Source: Ignavibacteriaceae bacterium
GTDB lineage: Bacteria > Bacteroidota > Ignavibacteria > Ignavibacteriales > Ignavibacteriaceae
Direction of reading: 5' to 3'
DNA length: 40,352 nt
Assembly (NCBI GenBank): GCA_014860115.1
Contig: JACZKK010000007.1
Span: 1 to 40,352, forward strand
In this document: one piece after another, positions 7,426 through 15,813 of the stretch
How the letters are laid out: each line of letters opens with the position of its first letter
Numbering within the stretch: the first letter of the stretch is position 1
Position numbers and translations under genes: made by a program
Notes under the pieces: generated by a model
Told to the model about the DNA's origin: nothing
Databases searched by the model: none
The model's input: the letters and a program-made list of their open reading frames with translations, nothing else

Positions 7426-8733
7426 ATGGAAATCATTTACTTAATCATTGGACTAATTATTGGCGGACTAGCTGCCTGGTTTATTGCATCATCTAAGTTT
7501 AAAGGTGCAACAGGCAGAATAGAAGAAAGAAGTTCAATTCTTGAAAAGGAAAAATCAAATCTTGAGAATAGTCTAAGTTCAGAAAGACAAAAAGTAATCG
7601 ACCTGAATTCTAAACTCGCAGGACTTCAATCAGATTACTCCAACCTTCAAACAAAATTATCTGAGCAAAAAGAAGAAGTTGCAAAGCTCCAAGAGAAATT
7701 CACGAAGGAATTCGAGAACCTCGCTAACCGAATCTTCAAAGAAAAGGCAGATGAGTTTTCCAAGCAGAGCAAAACCAATCTTCAGGAAATATTAAATCCT
7801 CTGAAAGAAAGAATCACCGAGTTCCAAAGCAAAGTCGAAGAAACAAACAAGGAAAGTATTCGCGGTCACGCATCTCTTCGTGAGCAGCTTTCAATGTTGA
7901 AGGATATGAATCAGCAGATAACTCAGGAGGCAAAAAATCTTACTGAAGCATTAAAAGGACAAAGTAAAACTCAGGGAAACTGGGGTGAGTTTATTCTTGA
8001 AAGCATTCTGGAAAAATCCGGATTGGTTAAGGGAAGAGAATATGTTGTTCAGGAAAGTCTCACTTCAGATTCCGGAAGAAGATTTCAACTGGATGTGATT
8101 ATAAAACTACCCGAGAATAAAAGTATAGTTATCGATTCAAAAGTTTCTCTTGTTGCTTATGAAAAGTTCGTTTCATCTGAAGATGAAAATCAGAAAGCTC
8201 TTGCTTTACGTGAACATATAAATTCAATTCGTTCACATATTAAAAATTTAAGTTCGAAGAATTACCAGAATCTTTATCAGCTTGAAAGTCTGGATTTTGT
8301 TTTAATGTTTATGCCTGTTGAACCTGCATTTGTTCTTGCTGTTCAGAATGATCAATCGATATTCAATGATGCATTTGAGATGAATATCGTAATAGTGAGT
8401 CCATCAACTTTGCTTGCAACGCTCCGCACTATTTCAAGCATCTGGCGGCAGGAAAAGCAAAATAGAAATGCAATGGAAATAGCAAAACAAAGCGGAGATA
8501 TGCTTGATAAATTTACAGCATTTGTCGAAGATTTGTTGACAGTTGGTAAAGGATTAATTTCTGTTAAAGATAATTACGATAGGGCTATGAATAAGCTAAC
8601 CGATGGAAGAGGAAATTTAATAGGAAGAGCAGAAAAAATTAAACAGCTTGGAGCAAAGGCAAGTAAATCGTTACCGCCGAATATTCTTAATCGAGCTGAT
8701 CAGGATGACGACACTAATTTACTGGATAATTAA
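7426..8733 (+). CDS. rmuC: DNA recombination protein RmuC
   Basis: 435 residues. An N-terminal membrane helix (about 2-22, IIYLIIGLIIGGLAAWFI) is followed by a long coiled coil (about 30-180) and the RmuC domain (about 180-390), recognised by GNWGEFILESILEKSGL, then LDVIIKLPENKSIVIDSK and the phrase FMPVEPAF. The LDV...VIDSK segment resembles a PD-(D/E)xK nuclease core. In E. coli, rmuC mutations raise inversion at short inverted repeats, so the protein is thought to limit recombination at such structures. This is notable in a window with many small inverted repeats. The stop codon overlaps the start of the next gene (TAATG), so the two are probably translationally coupled. Confidence 0.92.
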   Translation: MEIIYLIIGLIIGGLAAWFIASSKFKGATGRIEERSSILEKEKSNLENSLSSERQKVIDLNSKLAGLQSDYSNLQTKLSEQKEEVAKLQEKFTKEFENLANRIFKEKADEFSKQSKTNLQEILNPLKERITEFQSKVEETNKESIRGHASLREQLSMLKDMNQQITQEAKNLTEALKGQSKTQGNWGEFILESILEKSGLVKGREYVVQESLTSDSGRRFQLDVIIKLPENKSIVIDSKVSLVAYEKFVSSEDENQKALALREHINSIRSHIKNLSSKNYQNLYQLESLDFVLMFMPVEPAFVLAVQNDQSIFNDAFEMNIVIVSPSTLLATLRTISSIWRQEKQNRNAMEIAKQSGDMLDKFTAFVEDLLTVGKGLISVKDNYDRAMNKLTDGRGNLIGRAEKIKQLGAKASKSLPPNILNRADQDDDTNLLDN

Positions 8734-9170
8734 TGATTGTGAGACCGCCGCAAACTAAACAAGAATTTGAAAGATACAGAGATCTGCGCTGGAGAATTTT
8801 ACGTGCACAATGGAATCAGCCAAGAATAACTGAACTGGATGATGCAGGTACTAAAGATTATCCGATTATGGTTTGTGAAGTTGATGGAATTCCAGTTGGA
8901 GTCGGAAGAGCCCATTTTATTTCTGAAGACGAAGCGCAAATTCGTTCAATATCTGTCGAGTCGGAATGGGAAGGCAAGGGGATTGGATCAATAGTTTTGA
9001 AGGAACTTGAGAAAATTGTTATTGCAAAGGGTGCCAAACGAATAATTATTCATGCACGAAATAATGCGATTGAGTTTTACAGAAAAAATGGATATAAAGC
9101 AGTTGAACCATCATATACATTGTTCGGAGAGATAGAACATACATTGATGGGAAAAATTATTCGGACTTAA
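8733..9170 (+). CDS. GNAT family N-acetyltransferase
   Basis: 145 residues covering one complete GNAT fold. The acetyl-CoA pyrophosphate-binding signature is WEGKGIGSIVL (about 77-87), preceded by the typical strand AQIRSISVE and followed by IIIHARNNAIEFYRKNGY, the usual C-terminal motif. The N-terminal phrase RDLRWRILRAQWNQP is typical of a small bacterial subgroup of unknown substrate. The ATG shares one base with the rmuC stop codon, so the pair is likely co-expressed. Its own stop is only 3 nt before tRNA-Ala, so the tRNA may be processed from the same transcript. Substrate unknown. Confidence 0.85.
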   Translation: MIVRPPQTKQEFERYRDLRWRILRAQWNQPRITELDDAGTKDYPIMVCEVDGIPVGVGRAHFISEDEAQIRSISVESEWEGKGIGSIVLKELEKIVIAKGAKRIIIHARNNAIEFYRKNGYKAVEPSYTLFGEIEHTLMGKIIRT

Positions 9171-9173
9171 ATT

Positions 9174-9246
9174 GGGGCTGTAGCTCAGTTGGGAGAGCGG
9201 TTCGTTCGCAACGAACAGGTCGTCGGTTCGATACCGATCAGCTCCA
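9174..9246 (+). tRNA. tRNA-Ala (anticodon CGC)
   Basis: A full 73-nt cloverleaf can be drawn. The acceptor stem GGGGCTG/CAGCTCC has all seven pairs, including the G3-U70 wobble that identifies alanine tRNAs. The D arm is GCTC/GAGC. The anticodon stem is GTTCG/CGAAC with loop TTCGCAA, giving anticodon CGC for codon GCG. The T arm is GTCGG/CCGAT with loop TTCGATA (one G-U pair). The discriminator base is A at 9246; CCA is not encoded. It starts 3 nt after the acetyltransferase stop and ends 10 nt before the end of the convergent EVE gene. Confidence 0.95.
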
Positions 9247-9256
9247 CAAAGTTATG

Positions 9257-9718
9257 TTAACTTCCCATTTTTAAAATCTCATCCCACTCATCTTTTGTAA
9301 CTGGCTGGATAGATAACCGTTGTCCTCGCTGAATGAGTTTCATATTTTTCAATTTTGGATTAGCTTTTATTGAATCAAGCGTAACAGGTTTCTTAAACTC
9401 ATTCACGAGCTTAATATCAACCATAAACCAGGTTGGAACTTTCTTATCAGCTTTAGGATCATAGTGATCATTTTTTGAGTCGAATTGTGTGTGGTCAGCA
9501 TAGCCTTCTTTCACAACTTCGCAGTAACCAGCAATTACAAGTGGTTCAGTACTACTCTGATAAAACAAAACTCCATCACCTTTTTTAATTTCATCACGAA
9601 GAAAATTTCTTGACTGGTAATTTCTAACTCCATCCCAGAAGGTTGTCTGGTTTTTACTTTTCCTCAAATCATCCCAGGAAAATTCGCTTGGTTCAGATTT
9701 GAAAAGCCAGTATTTCAC
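9257..9718 (-). CDS. EVE domain-containing protein
   Basis: 153 residues, the standard size of a single EVE domain (PF01878; the eukaryotic relative is THYN1). Hallmarks are the N-terminal MKYWLFKSEPSEFSWDDL, then WDGVRNYQSRNFLRDEIKKG (residues about 29-48), VLFYQSS and GYCEVVKEGYADHTQFD. EVE domains have a PUA-like fold and are thought to read modified bases in DNA or RNA; some bacterial members are linked to restriction of modified DNA. No restriction gene is visible here, so this stand-alone protein may instead act on RNA. It is convergent with tRNA-Ala, with only 10 nt between the two. Confidence 0.92.
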   Translation of the reverse strand: MKYWLFKSEPSEFSWDDLRKSKNQTTFWDGVRNYQSRNFLRDEIKKGDGVLFYQSSTEPLVIAGYCEVVKEGYADHTQFDSKNDHYDPKADKKVPTWFMVDIKLVNEFKKPVTLDSIKANPKLKNMKLIQRGQRLSIQPVTKDEWDEILKMGS

Positions 9719-9770
9719 GCTAAAGCCTCTATTTATTAAAATTTCTTTAATCTCTTAAAATAAAATATGA

Positions 9771-9915
9771 AGCTGACTCCTCTAATCCAATTGCCCCATT
9801 TTAAGAAAACAAAAGAATATTTTCTAATTACTTATTGACTAATTCAGCAACCTGTTATAAGTTACTACCACAACTCTGTTAAAAACTATTTCATCAACTA
9901 TTTTGGGAGTCAGCT
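9771..9915 (+). promoter_or_regulatory. Leader with a segment complementary to the downstream ribosome binding site
   Basis: AGCTGACTCC at 9771-9780 is the exact reverse complement of GGAGTCAGCT at 9906-9915, which contains the Shine-Dalgarno of the next gene (start 9916). The arms are 125 nt apart. If transcription starts upstream of 9771, the RNA could pair and hide the ribosome binding site. The left arm also lies at the beginning of a tiny ORF (9767-9838, 23 codons) that has no good ribosome binding site of its own. A regulatory role is inferred. Confidence 0.35.
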
Positions 9916-12912
9916 ATGAAGAAATATTTATTTAATCTATTCTTGGTTCTCATTCTAAGTATAACTGTATATACTCAGAATTTCGAGTGGGAGTGGCAGA
10001 ATCCGCTACCTACCGGTGCGGATCACAACGATGCAGTTATTCTATCACCGAATAAGTTTATGCTTTTCGGCAACGGAAGTGCTGTAAGTTTATCTACTGA
10101 CGCAGGCAATACTTGGACAATCTCAAACATCGATGCGCAGGCACGCGATATTTACGATGCGATTTTTCCTGATCAGAATACCGGATATGTTGTCGGTACT
10201 TTTGGATTGATTATGAAAACCACCGATGGAGGAACAAACTGGATTGAACAGACATCGGGAGTTACTGGTACACTCTGGGACGTGGATTTTATAAATACTA
10301 ATGTAGGATATGCAGTCGGAAATTCCGGAAATATTTTAAAGACAACTGATGGTGGAAATAACTGGTCTTTATCAACTTATGGAACAACAGCAATCTATAA
10401 AGTTCATTACGTAAATGACACTCTCATTTTTTTGGGATCAACCAGCGCAACAACAGGAAGATTAATTCGTTCAACTGATAGCGGATTAACCTGGGAGAAT
10501 ATAACAGCAAATATAACTAGTCTTGATGGAGCCGTTCGCGGAATCCACTTTCTCGATGCAGACACTGGATGGATTTCAAACAGCACAGGCAAGATTTATA
10601 AAACAACGGATGGCGCTGCATCAGGTGGAATTATATATGACATTGGTTCATCAACAACCATATATGAAGTAAAATTTATTGATGCAAATCTTGGTTACGC
10701 ACTAACAACAGTTGGAAGAGTACTTAAATCTACAAATGGAGGAACAAATTGGGATCTTATTCAAACTGATGCTAACGAAAATTTATTCGGTTTGGGAATA
10801 CTGGGTGTTAACTCGGAAGCCACAACTCCTGTGCTCATTGGTGGTGATGTCGGTCAGATAGTTTTTTCTCTTGATGATGGTGTAACATGGCAAAGAAAAA
10901 ATACTTCTGTAACTAATGAAATTCTTCATCGTTTGTCTTTTCCATCAGAATTAACCGGTTATGTTGTTGGAGGAAGCATCACTACGGGCAATGCTTATGG
11001 TGATATCTTAAAAACAACAGACAGCGGTGTAACATGGACAAATCTAACATTCGATCCCGGTTACAGAACTTATTCTGTTTTCTTTAATGACGAAAACACG
11101 GGATATATTGGTACGCAAGGACCTACAGGTGTTTACAAAACAACAAATGGTGGAGTTGACTGGGCACAACTGAACACAGGTACAGGAACTGCTTCTAACA
11201 TTGTTTATGATATTAAGTTCTATGATCAAAACCTTGGATTTGCTATGTATTCAAGCGGACAGGTTGCAAGAACGACGAATGGTGGGACTAACTGGACACC
11301 TGTTTCAGCAGGTTGGGGAAGTGCCGCCGGTTATGAAATTTTTATTGTTGATTCTTTGACAATCTATTTGTGCGGTGGCGGGAACAGAGTCAGTAAATCT
11401 ACCAATGCGGGTGTATCCTTTACTCAAATAACAACTCTTGGAACAATAACTTTATACTCAATGCATTTCTTCGATACAAATAATGGTTATATAGTCGGCA
11501 GTTCTGGTCGATTATATAAAACAACAGATGGCGGCAGCAGTTTTACTGAAACACAAATGCCAACCACTGCTACTCTTTATACAATCCGGTTCCTCAATAA
11601 TGATTTTGGATTAATGGCTGGTGCAAGTGGATTTGCGTACTACACTACCGATGGTGGTACAAATTGGACGCCAACTCAATTGTACCTCGGGACTACACAA
11701 ACAATCAGAGATATCCGGTTTGCAGGAACTAAAGTCTGGGCTGTTGGAACTGATGGAACGATACTAAGAGGAAATGTCGGTACGTCGTCAACATTTCAAT
11801 TATCTGTAAATGTTGCTGATGGTTGGAATATGGTATCGATACCAGGATTAAATACTCCAGACCAGAATGTAAACACCTGGTGGGCGTTCAGAGATCCGGG
11901 TGCAAATGTGTTCAGATATGCTGGCGGATATCAGTCAATAACCGATGCAGTACCAGGAATAGGATATTGGATGAAACACGCAGGCGCTTTAACATATAAC
12001 ACTGGTGAAGAATGGCCGGCAGGCGGAATACAAATAGTTCCTCACGATCCGATAGCAGGAGCTAGTGGATGGAACCTGTTTGGCGGATATGAGTTGAGTG
12101 TAACCGCAGCCAATGTTACAACAAATCCTCCGGGATTACAGAGTGGACCGATCTACAAGTATTCAGGTGGATATCAGACAGCAACAACGCTGGATCCAGG
12201 ATACGGTTATTGGATAAAGCTGAATGCAGCAGGCCAGATAATCATACCAGAGACTATAGCAAAAGGTGAAGCAGTAGAATACTTTGCTGAAGATTGGGGA
12301 AGAATAGTGATAACCGACAATGCAGGGCAAAGCTATAAGCTGTATGCTGTAAGCGATAAAAGCAACATTGATTTATCAGCTTATGAATTACCACCAGCAC
12401 CACCAACAGGAATGTTTGATATCAGATTTTCAAGTGGAAGGATAGCTGAGGATATTAACAGTTCAGTGCAGACGATAGATATGAGCGGAGTAACATATCC
12501 ATTAACAGTAAGAGTAGAGGGAATGGATATCAGACTGATGGATGAAAGCGGAAAGATGGTGAATGTGAATCTTAAAGATGGAGAAGATGTAGTAATCAGT
12601 GAATCAACAATACAGAAGTTGATGGTATCAGGTGAATTAGTTCCTGCACAGTATTCCCTTGAACAAAACTATCCGAATCCATTCAACCCAAGCACAGTCA
12701 TTGAATTCTCATTGCCGGAAGATGTAAGCAATGTGAAGTTGACAATCTATAATATGCTCGGTGAGAAAGTTACCGATATTGTAAATACATCTTTGAAGGC
12801 AGGAAAGTATCAATATCAATGGAACGCAAAGAACGTTGCAACCGGAATGTATATTTACGAATTACGCACGGACAAATTTGTTTCCGTTAAGAAGATGCTT
12901 CTACTTAAATAA
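9916..12912 (+). CDS. Secreted YCF48/BNR-repeat protein with T9SS sorting domain
   Basis: 998 residues. Signal peptide about 1-20 (MKKYLFNLFLVLILSITVY), then about a dozen beta-propeller-type repeats (residues 25-625) with phrases such as KTTDGGTNW and STNGGTNWDL, as in YCF48/BNR proteins. Residues about 635-790 hold two copies of a smaller unit (GWNMVSIPG...GYWMK and GWNLFGGYE...GYWIK). Next come a diverged copy of the ELPPAPPTGMFDIRF module also found in the next two proteins, and the T9SS sorting domain (NYPNPFNPSTVIEFSLP ... KKMLLLK). The product should be exported by T9SS. The YCF48 resemblance does not imply photosynthesis; such propellers are common in Ignavibacteria surface proteins. 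Binding partner unknown. The gene is monocistronic by context: a terminator follows 26 nt after the stop. Confidence 0.9.
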   Translation: MKKYLFNLFLVLILSITVYTQNFEWEWQNPLPTGADHNDAVILSPNKFMLFGNGSAVSLSTDAGNTWTISNIDAQARDIYDAIFPDQNTGYVVGTFGLIMKTTDGGTNWIEQTSGVTGTLWDVDFINTNVGYAVGNSGNILKTTDGGNNWSLSTYGTTAIYKVHYVNDTLIFLGSTSATTGRLIRSTDSGLTWENITANITSLDGAVRGIHFLDADTGWISNSTGKIYKTTDGAASGGIIYDIGSSTTIYEVKFIDANLGYALTTVGRVLKSTNGGTNWDLIQTDANENLFGLGILGVNSEATTPVLIGGDVGQIVFSLDDGVTWQRKNTSVTNEILHRLSFPSELTGYVVGGSITTGNAYGDILKTTDSGVTWTNLTFDPGYRTYSVFFNDENTGYIGTQGPTGVYKTTNGGVDWAQLNTGTGTASNIVYDIKFYDQNLGFAMYSSGQVARTTNGGTNWTPVSAGWGSAAGYEIFIVDSLTIYLCGGGNRVSKSTNAGVSFTQITTLGTITLYSMHFFDTNNGYIVGSSGRLYKTTDGGSSFTETQMPTTATLYTIRFLNNDFGLMAGASGFAYYTTDGGTNWTPTQLYLGTTQTIRDIRFAGTKVWAVGTDGTILRGNVGTSSTFQLSVNVADGWNMVSIPGLNTPDQNVNTWWAFRDPGANVFRYAGGYQSITDAVPGIGYWMKHAGALTYNTGEEWPAGGIQIVPHDPIAGASGWNLFGGYELSVTAANVTTNPPGLQSGPIYKYSGGYQTATTLDPGYGYWIKLNAAGQIIIPETIAKGEAVEYFAEDWGRIVITDNAGQSYKLYAVSDKSNIDLSAYELPPAPPTGMFDIRFSSGRIAEDINSSVQTIDMSGVTYPLTVRVEGMDIRLMDESGKMVNVNLKDGEDVVISESTIQKLMVSGELVPAQYSLEQNYPNPFNPSTVIEFSLPEDVSNVKLTIYNMLGEKVTDIVNTSLKAGKYQYQWNAKNVATGMYIYELRTDKFVSVKKMLLLK

Positions 12913-12938
12913 CTCTAAGCGACTAATCATATAAAATT

Positions 12939-12964
12939 AAGGCGGTCTTCGGATCGCCTTTTTT
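12939..12964 (+). terminator. Rho-independent terminator
   Basis: AAGGCGGTC, a TTCG tetraloop, GATCGCCTT (one G-U pair), then a run of T. A compact UUCG-capped GC-rich stem plus T-tract, 26 nt after the stop of the BNR-repeat gene. Confidence 0.9.
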
Positions 12965-13188
12965 ATGTAACGTCAAGCAGGTTGGTTTACTACAGAGATT
13001 AATAAAAAAGCTATAAAAGTATCTATTCTATTAGGTTTTTTACTTGTGCCATCTATTCAATCAGGTCATCTGGAATTCATCTCCGTTGTGTTAATACTTG
13101 GTGATCAGCAATTAATCTTCACAATACTTTAACTTGCTTCTTATTTTCATTAGGTTAAATTTAAATATCTAAATAAGGAAAAATTCTG
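12965..13188. other. Intergenic region upstream of the T9SS gene trio
   Basis: 224 nt, AT-rich. No ORF, tRNA or known riboswitch that I can recognise, and no convincing TTG-N20-TAnnTTTG promoter. The promoter for the downstream operon should lie here. Confidence 0.5.
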
Positions 13189-13320
13189 ATGAAGAGGGTA
13201 TTTACATCTGAATTTCTTCCTATATCACGCTTGGACTATGACCTCATAGGGAGAAAACAATCCACAACACCCAACAGGGTACTTCGGTTAGCTGCAATAT
13301 TTTTTATCAGGAGGAAATAA
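13189..13320 (+). CDS. Possible 43-residue leader peptide coupled to the next gene
   Basis: ATG at 13189, 43 codons, TAA at 13318-13320 sharing its last base with the next gene's ATG (TAATG). A weak Shine-Dalgarno (AAGGAA) lies about 10 nt upstream. The predicted peptide begins MKRVFTSEFLPISRL and ends AAIFFIRRK; it is basic, has no membrane segment and resembles nothing I know. Its last codons contain the AGGAGG of the downstream gene, so ribosomes finishing this ORF would sit on or restart at that site. An internal segment, ATTTCTTCCT at 13212-13221, can pair with AGGAGGAAAT at 13309-13318 (one G-U). A chance ORF cannot be excluded. Confidence 0.35.
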   Translation: MKRVFTSEFLPISRLDYDLIGRKQSTTPNRVLRLAAIFFIRRK

Positions 13321-15794
13321 TGAAAAAACTATTTTTTATTTCTTGTTTTACAATCTTATTTGTCCGCAATATCTTTGGTCAGGCACAAATTGATATTCCA
13401 CTAATCGTAACAGACGGTACAATAAATATTAATCTGGCTATAGGTTTGGACTTAACTGCAACAAACTGTATTGACCCACAACTTGGAGAGTCTGATCTTC
13501 CACCTGTCCCACCTACAGGTATGTTTGATGTTAGATTTGATTTATGGCCATATGGTTGTGGACCAGTCTCTACTTACAAGGATTATCGAGCACCCGGAAA
13601 TCCACCGGCATTTCCATTTACAGGAATGATAGAACATACTCTTTGGTGGCAAGTGTCATCACAAGCAGCACCAATTAATATAACATATAATCTGCCTTAT
13701 GGAACATTTATGTCAATCACTGATCAGATTGGTGGTATCTTTTTAAACATTGGTCCATTCACAGGGCAAGGAGTTGCTACAATTCCAGGATCGTATACAT
13801 CGATTTTTACCAAGGCATTTCTAAAAATGCAGTATAATAGTATCGGTGGAGATCCTGGCGGTCCAATATTTGGTCTTTCAACTTATTCTGTGAATTTTCC
13901 ACAAATACCAATTGGCAGTGATACCAGTTTGCCTGTAACTGTAACTAATTTTGGAATAACTAATATCTTAACCATAACTGATATAGTTTCATCCAACAGC
14001 TATTTTTCAATATCTCCCGATTCAACTCCAATAAATATTCCGCCAACAGCATCGCAAATTTTCCAGATAAAAAATGTATCAACAGCAACAGCCCAGCAAG
14101 GGACAATCCAGTTTACACACAATGCTTATGGTTCACCAACAAATTTGAATATTACAGCTCCTGCAGGTATACAACCCGGACCTGTGTTTGAAATTTCTCC
14201 AAATCCATTAATTTTTATACAGCAGACCGCAGGATATACAGACAGCCTTCCTGTTACAATCACAAACGAAGGACTAATAAATACACTATATATTCAAAAC
14301 ATTACTTCGTCAAATAGTTATTTTGCTATTTACCCGGATTCACTCCCACTTATAATTGAACCACAATCTTCCCTAACACTTAAGGTTTATTATACTTCTG
14401 CCGATACAATTCAGCAAGGAACAGTAGAATTCACACATAACGCTGCCGGTTCTCCTTCATCACTTGCTGTGTCTTCTGTATACTCAGATGCACAAATTTT
14501 GATTTATCCTTCTTCAATATTATTTGGATCTCTCCCCGGGACCGCCGATTTCTGGGTAACGAATCCAGGTAATTATGAGGAATTGGTAATTAATAGTGCT
14601 ACTTCATCCAATAGCAACTATAATTTCAATCAAAATTCATTTCCAATTACTGTTTCACCCGGTTCAATGGGGTATTTTAAAATAACTCTAGAAAATGCGT
14701 CGGGATTTCAATTTACTACAATAAGAATTTTTGATAACGTACCCGGATCACCTCAAATTTTGTATGCTTCAAATCAACCTTTAGATCCAAGTTTAGAAGG
14801 GATGATAAGAGTAGCCAGCGGATCCATAAATCGAACGATGTATTTCGGGCTTGATACTGTAGCTACTGACGGAATAGATATTATACTTGACGAACATGAT
14901 ATTCCGCCCGTTCCACCACCGGGTGTATTTGATGCAAGGTTTGTTCTGCCGGAGAATGATTTTTCGGGATATTACAATTCCTGGAAGGATTATCGTCATG
15001 GATCTGCTTCTTTCTCAGGTCAGAAAGAATACAGGTTATCTTATCAAAAAACGGATAATTATGGAATAGAAATCAGCTGGGATTTACCTGATAACATTAC
15101 GGGTGTTTTGCAGGATATGATGGGCGGAAGTACTATTAATGTTTTTCTTACTGATTCTGGAAGCTTCATTGTCCCAGATCCACTCACTTACAACAAATTA
15201 AAAATGTTCATTGATTTTAATCCTGAAATTCCAGTCGAATTGATTTCTTTTAATGCTTCAATCATCAATAAAAAAGTTCATTTAAATTGGTCAGCCGCAA
15301 CAGAAACAAACAACTCGGGATTCGAGATTCTTCGTTTCACTCAGAATGACAATGAGTGGAATTCAATTGGTTTTGTTCCGGGATTTGGGACTACTACGGA
15401 ACCTAAATCTTATTCTTTCAGCGATGAAGATGTAACAACTGGAACTTACAATTACCGACTCAAGCAAATTGATTTTGATGGAATGTTCACCTATTCAAAC
15501 GAAATAGAAGTTGAAGTTGATTTTACTCCGAAGGAGTTTGTGCTTTATCAGAATTATCCGAATCCGTTTAATCCAAGTACCGTGATCAGTTATCAGTTAC
15601 CGCTGAGCAGTGATGTAACTTTGAAAGTTTATGATGTTCTTGGGAATGAAGTTGCGACATTAGTTAATGAAGAAAAGCAGGCGGGAGTTTATGAAGTTGA
15701 GTTCGATGGTTCATCTCTTGCGTCGGGAATGTATTTGTATAAACTTCAGGCTGGTTCATTTATTGAGACAAAGAAGATGATTTTAACAAAGTAA
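13320..15794 (+). CDS. Secreted choice-of-anchor/ASH-repeat protein with T9SS sorting domain (tandem paralogue 1)
   Basis: 824 residues. Signal peptide about 1-21. Residues about 25-180 form a module marked by GLDLTATNCIDPQLGE, LPPVPPTGMFDVRF and IEHTLWWQ. Three beta-sandwich repeats follow (about 180-480; each with SSNSYFSI or similar, PSSL/PTASQ and GTVEFTHNA), of the ASH/choice-of-anchor D type. A second copy of the first module occupies about 490-635 (FGLDTVATDGID, then PPVPPPGVFDARF). Next come the FN3-like linker and the T9SS tail (YQNYPNPFNPSTV). The linker carries a repeat-like insert (15326-15353). The start is fixed by AGGAGGAAATA. The first 180 residues closely match the next gene, whereas the tail is nearer to that of the third gene. 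Surface or adhesive role inferred; no enzyme motif seen. Confidence 0.88.
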   Translation: MKKLFFISCFTILFVRNIFGQAQIDIPLIVTDGTININLAIGLDLTATNCIDPQLGESDLPPVPPTGMFDVRFDLWPYGCGPVSTYKDYRAPGNPPAFPFTGMIEHTLWWQVSSQAAPINITYNLPYGTFMSITDQIGGIFLNIGPFTGQGVATIPGSYTSIFTKAFLKMQYNSIGGDPGGPIFGLSTYSVNFPQIPIGSDTSLPVTVTNFGITNILTITDIVSSNSYFSISPDSTPINIPPTASQIFQIKNVSTATAQQGTIQFTHNAYGSPTNLNITAPAGIQPGPVFEISPNPLIFIQQTAGYTDSLPVTITNEGLINTLYIQNITSSNSYFAIYPDSLPLIIEPQSSLTLKVYYTSADTIQQGTVEFTHNAAGSPSSLAVSSVYSDAQILIYPSSILFGSLPGTADFWVTNPGNYEELVINSATSSNSNYNFNQNSFPITVSPGSMGYFKITLENASGFQFTTIRIFDNVPGSPQILYASNQPLDPSLEGMIRVASGSINRTMYFGLDTVATDGIDIILDEHDIPPVPPPGVFDARFVLPENDFSGYYNSWKDYRHGSASFSGQKEYRLSYQKTDNYGIEISWDLPDNITGVLQDMMGGSTINVFLTDSGSFIVPDPLTYNKLKMFIDFNPEIPVELISFNASIINKKVHLNWSAATETNNSGFEILRFTQNDNEWNSIGFVPGFGTTTEPKSYSFSDEDVTTGTYNYRLKQIDFDGMFTYSNEIEVEVDFTPKEFVLYQNYPNPFNPSTVISYQLPLSSDVTLKVYDVLGNEVATLVNEEKQAGVYEVEFDGSSLASGMYLYKLQAGSFIETKKMILTK
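15326..15353. repeat. Repeat-like segment in the linker loop of paralogue 1
   Basis: The segment GATTCTTCGTTTCACTCAGA plus ATGACA reads like the widespread Bacteroidota repeat built on TTCGTTTCACTCAGAATGAC. It encodes LRFTQND between the conserved GFEI and EW. The 11-mer CAGAATGACAA also occurs in the intergenic repeat at 28825-28975, which supports its repeat nature. Confidence 0.5.
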
Positions 15795-15813
15795 TTTTTA
15801 GCAGGAGGGAAAA

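Noticed and set aside
10000-12000. CRISPR-like periodicity
   Set aside because: The repeats here encode protein blades of varying sequence and spacing; no constant repeat with unique spacers exists in the window.
9916-12912. Photosystem assembly function suggested by YCF48-like repeats
   Set aside because: Such propeller repeats are common in secreted T9SS proteins; nothing else photosynthetic is in the window.
13222-13308. Possible c-di-GMP (GEMM) riboswitch or hammerhead ribozyme before the gene at 13320
   Set aside because: A GGTACTTCGGTTAGC stretch and a CTGATGA heptamer are suggestive, but the other conserved parts of both RNAs are missing.
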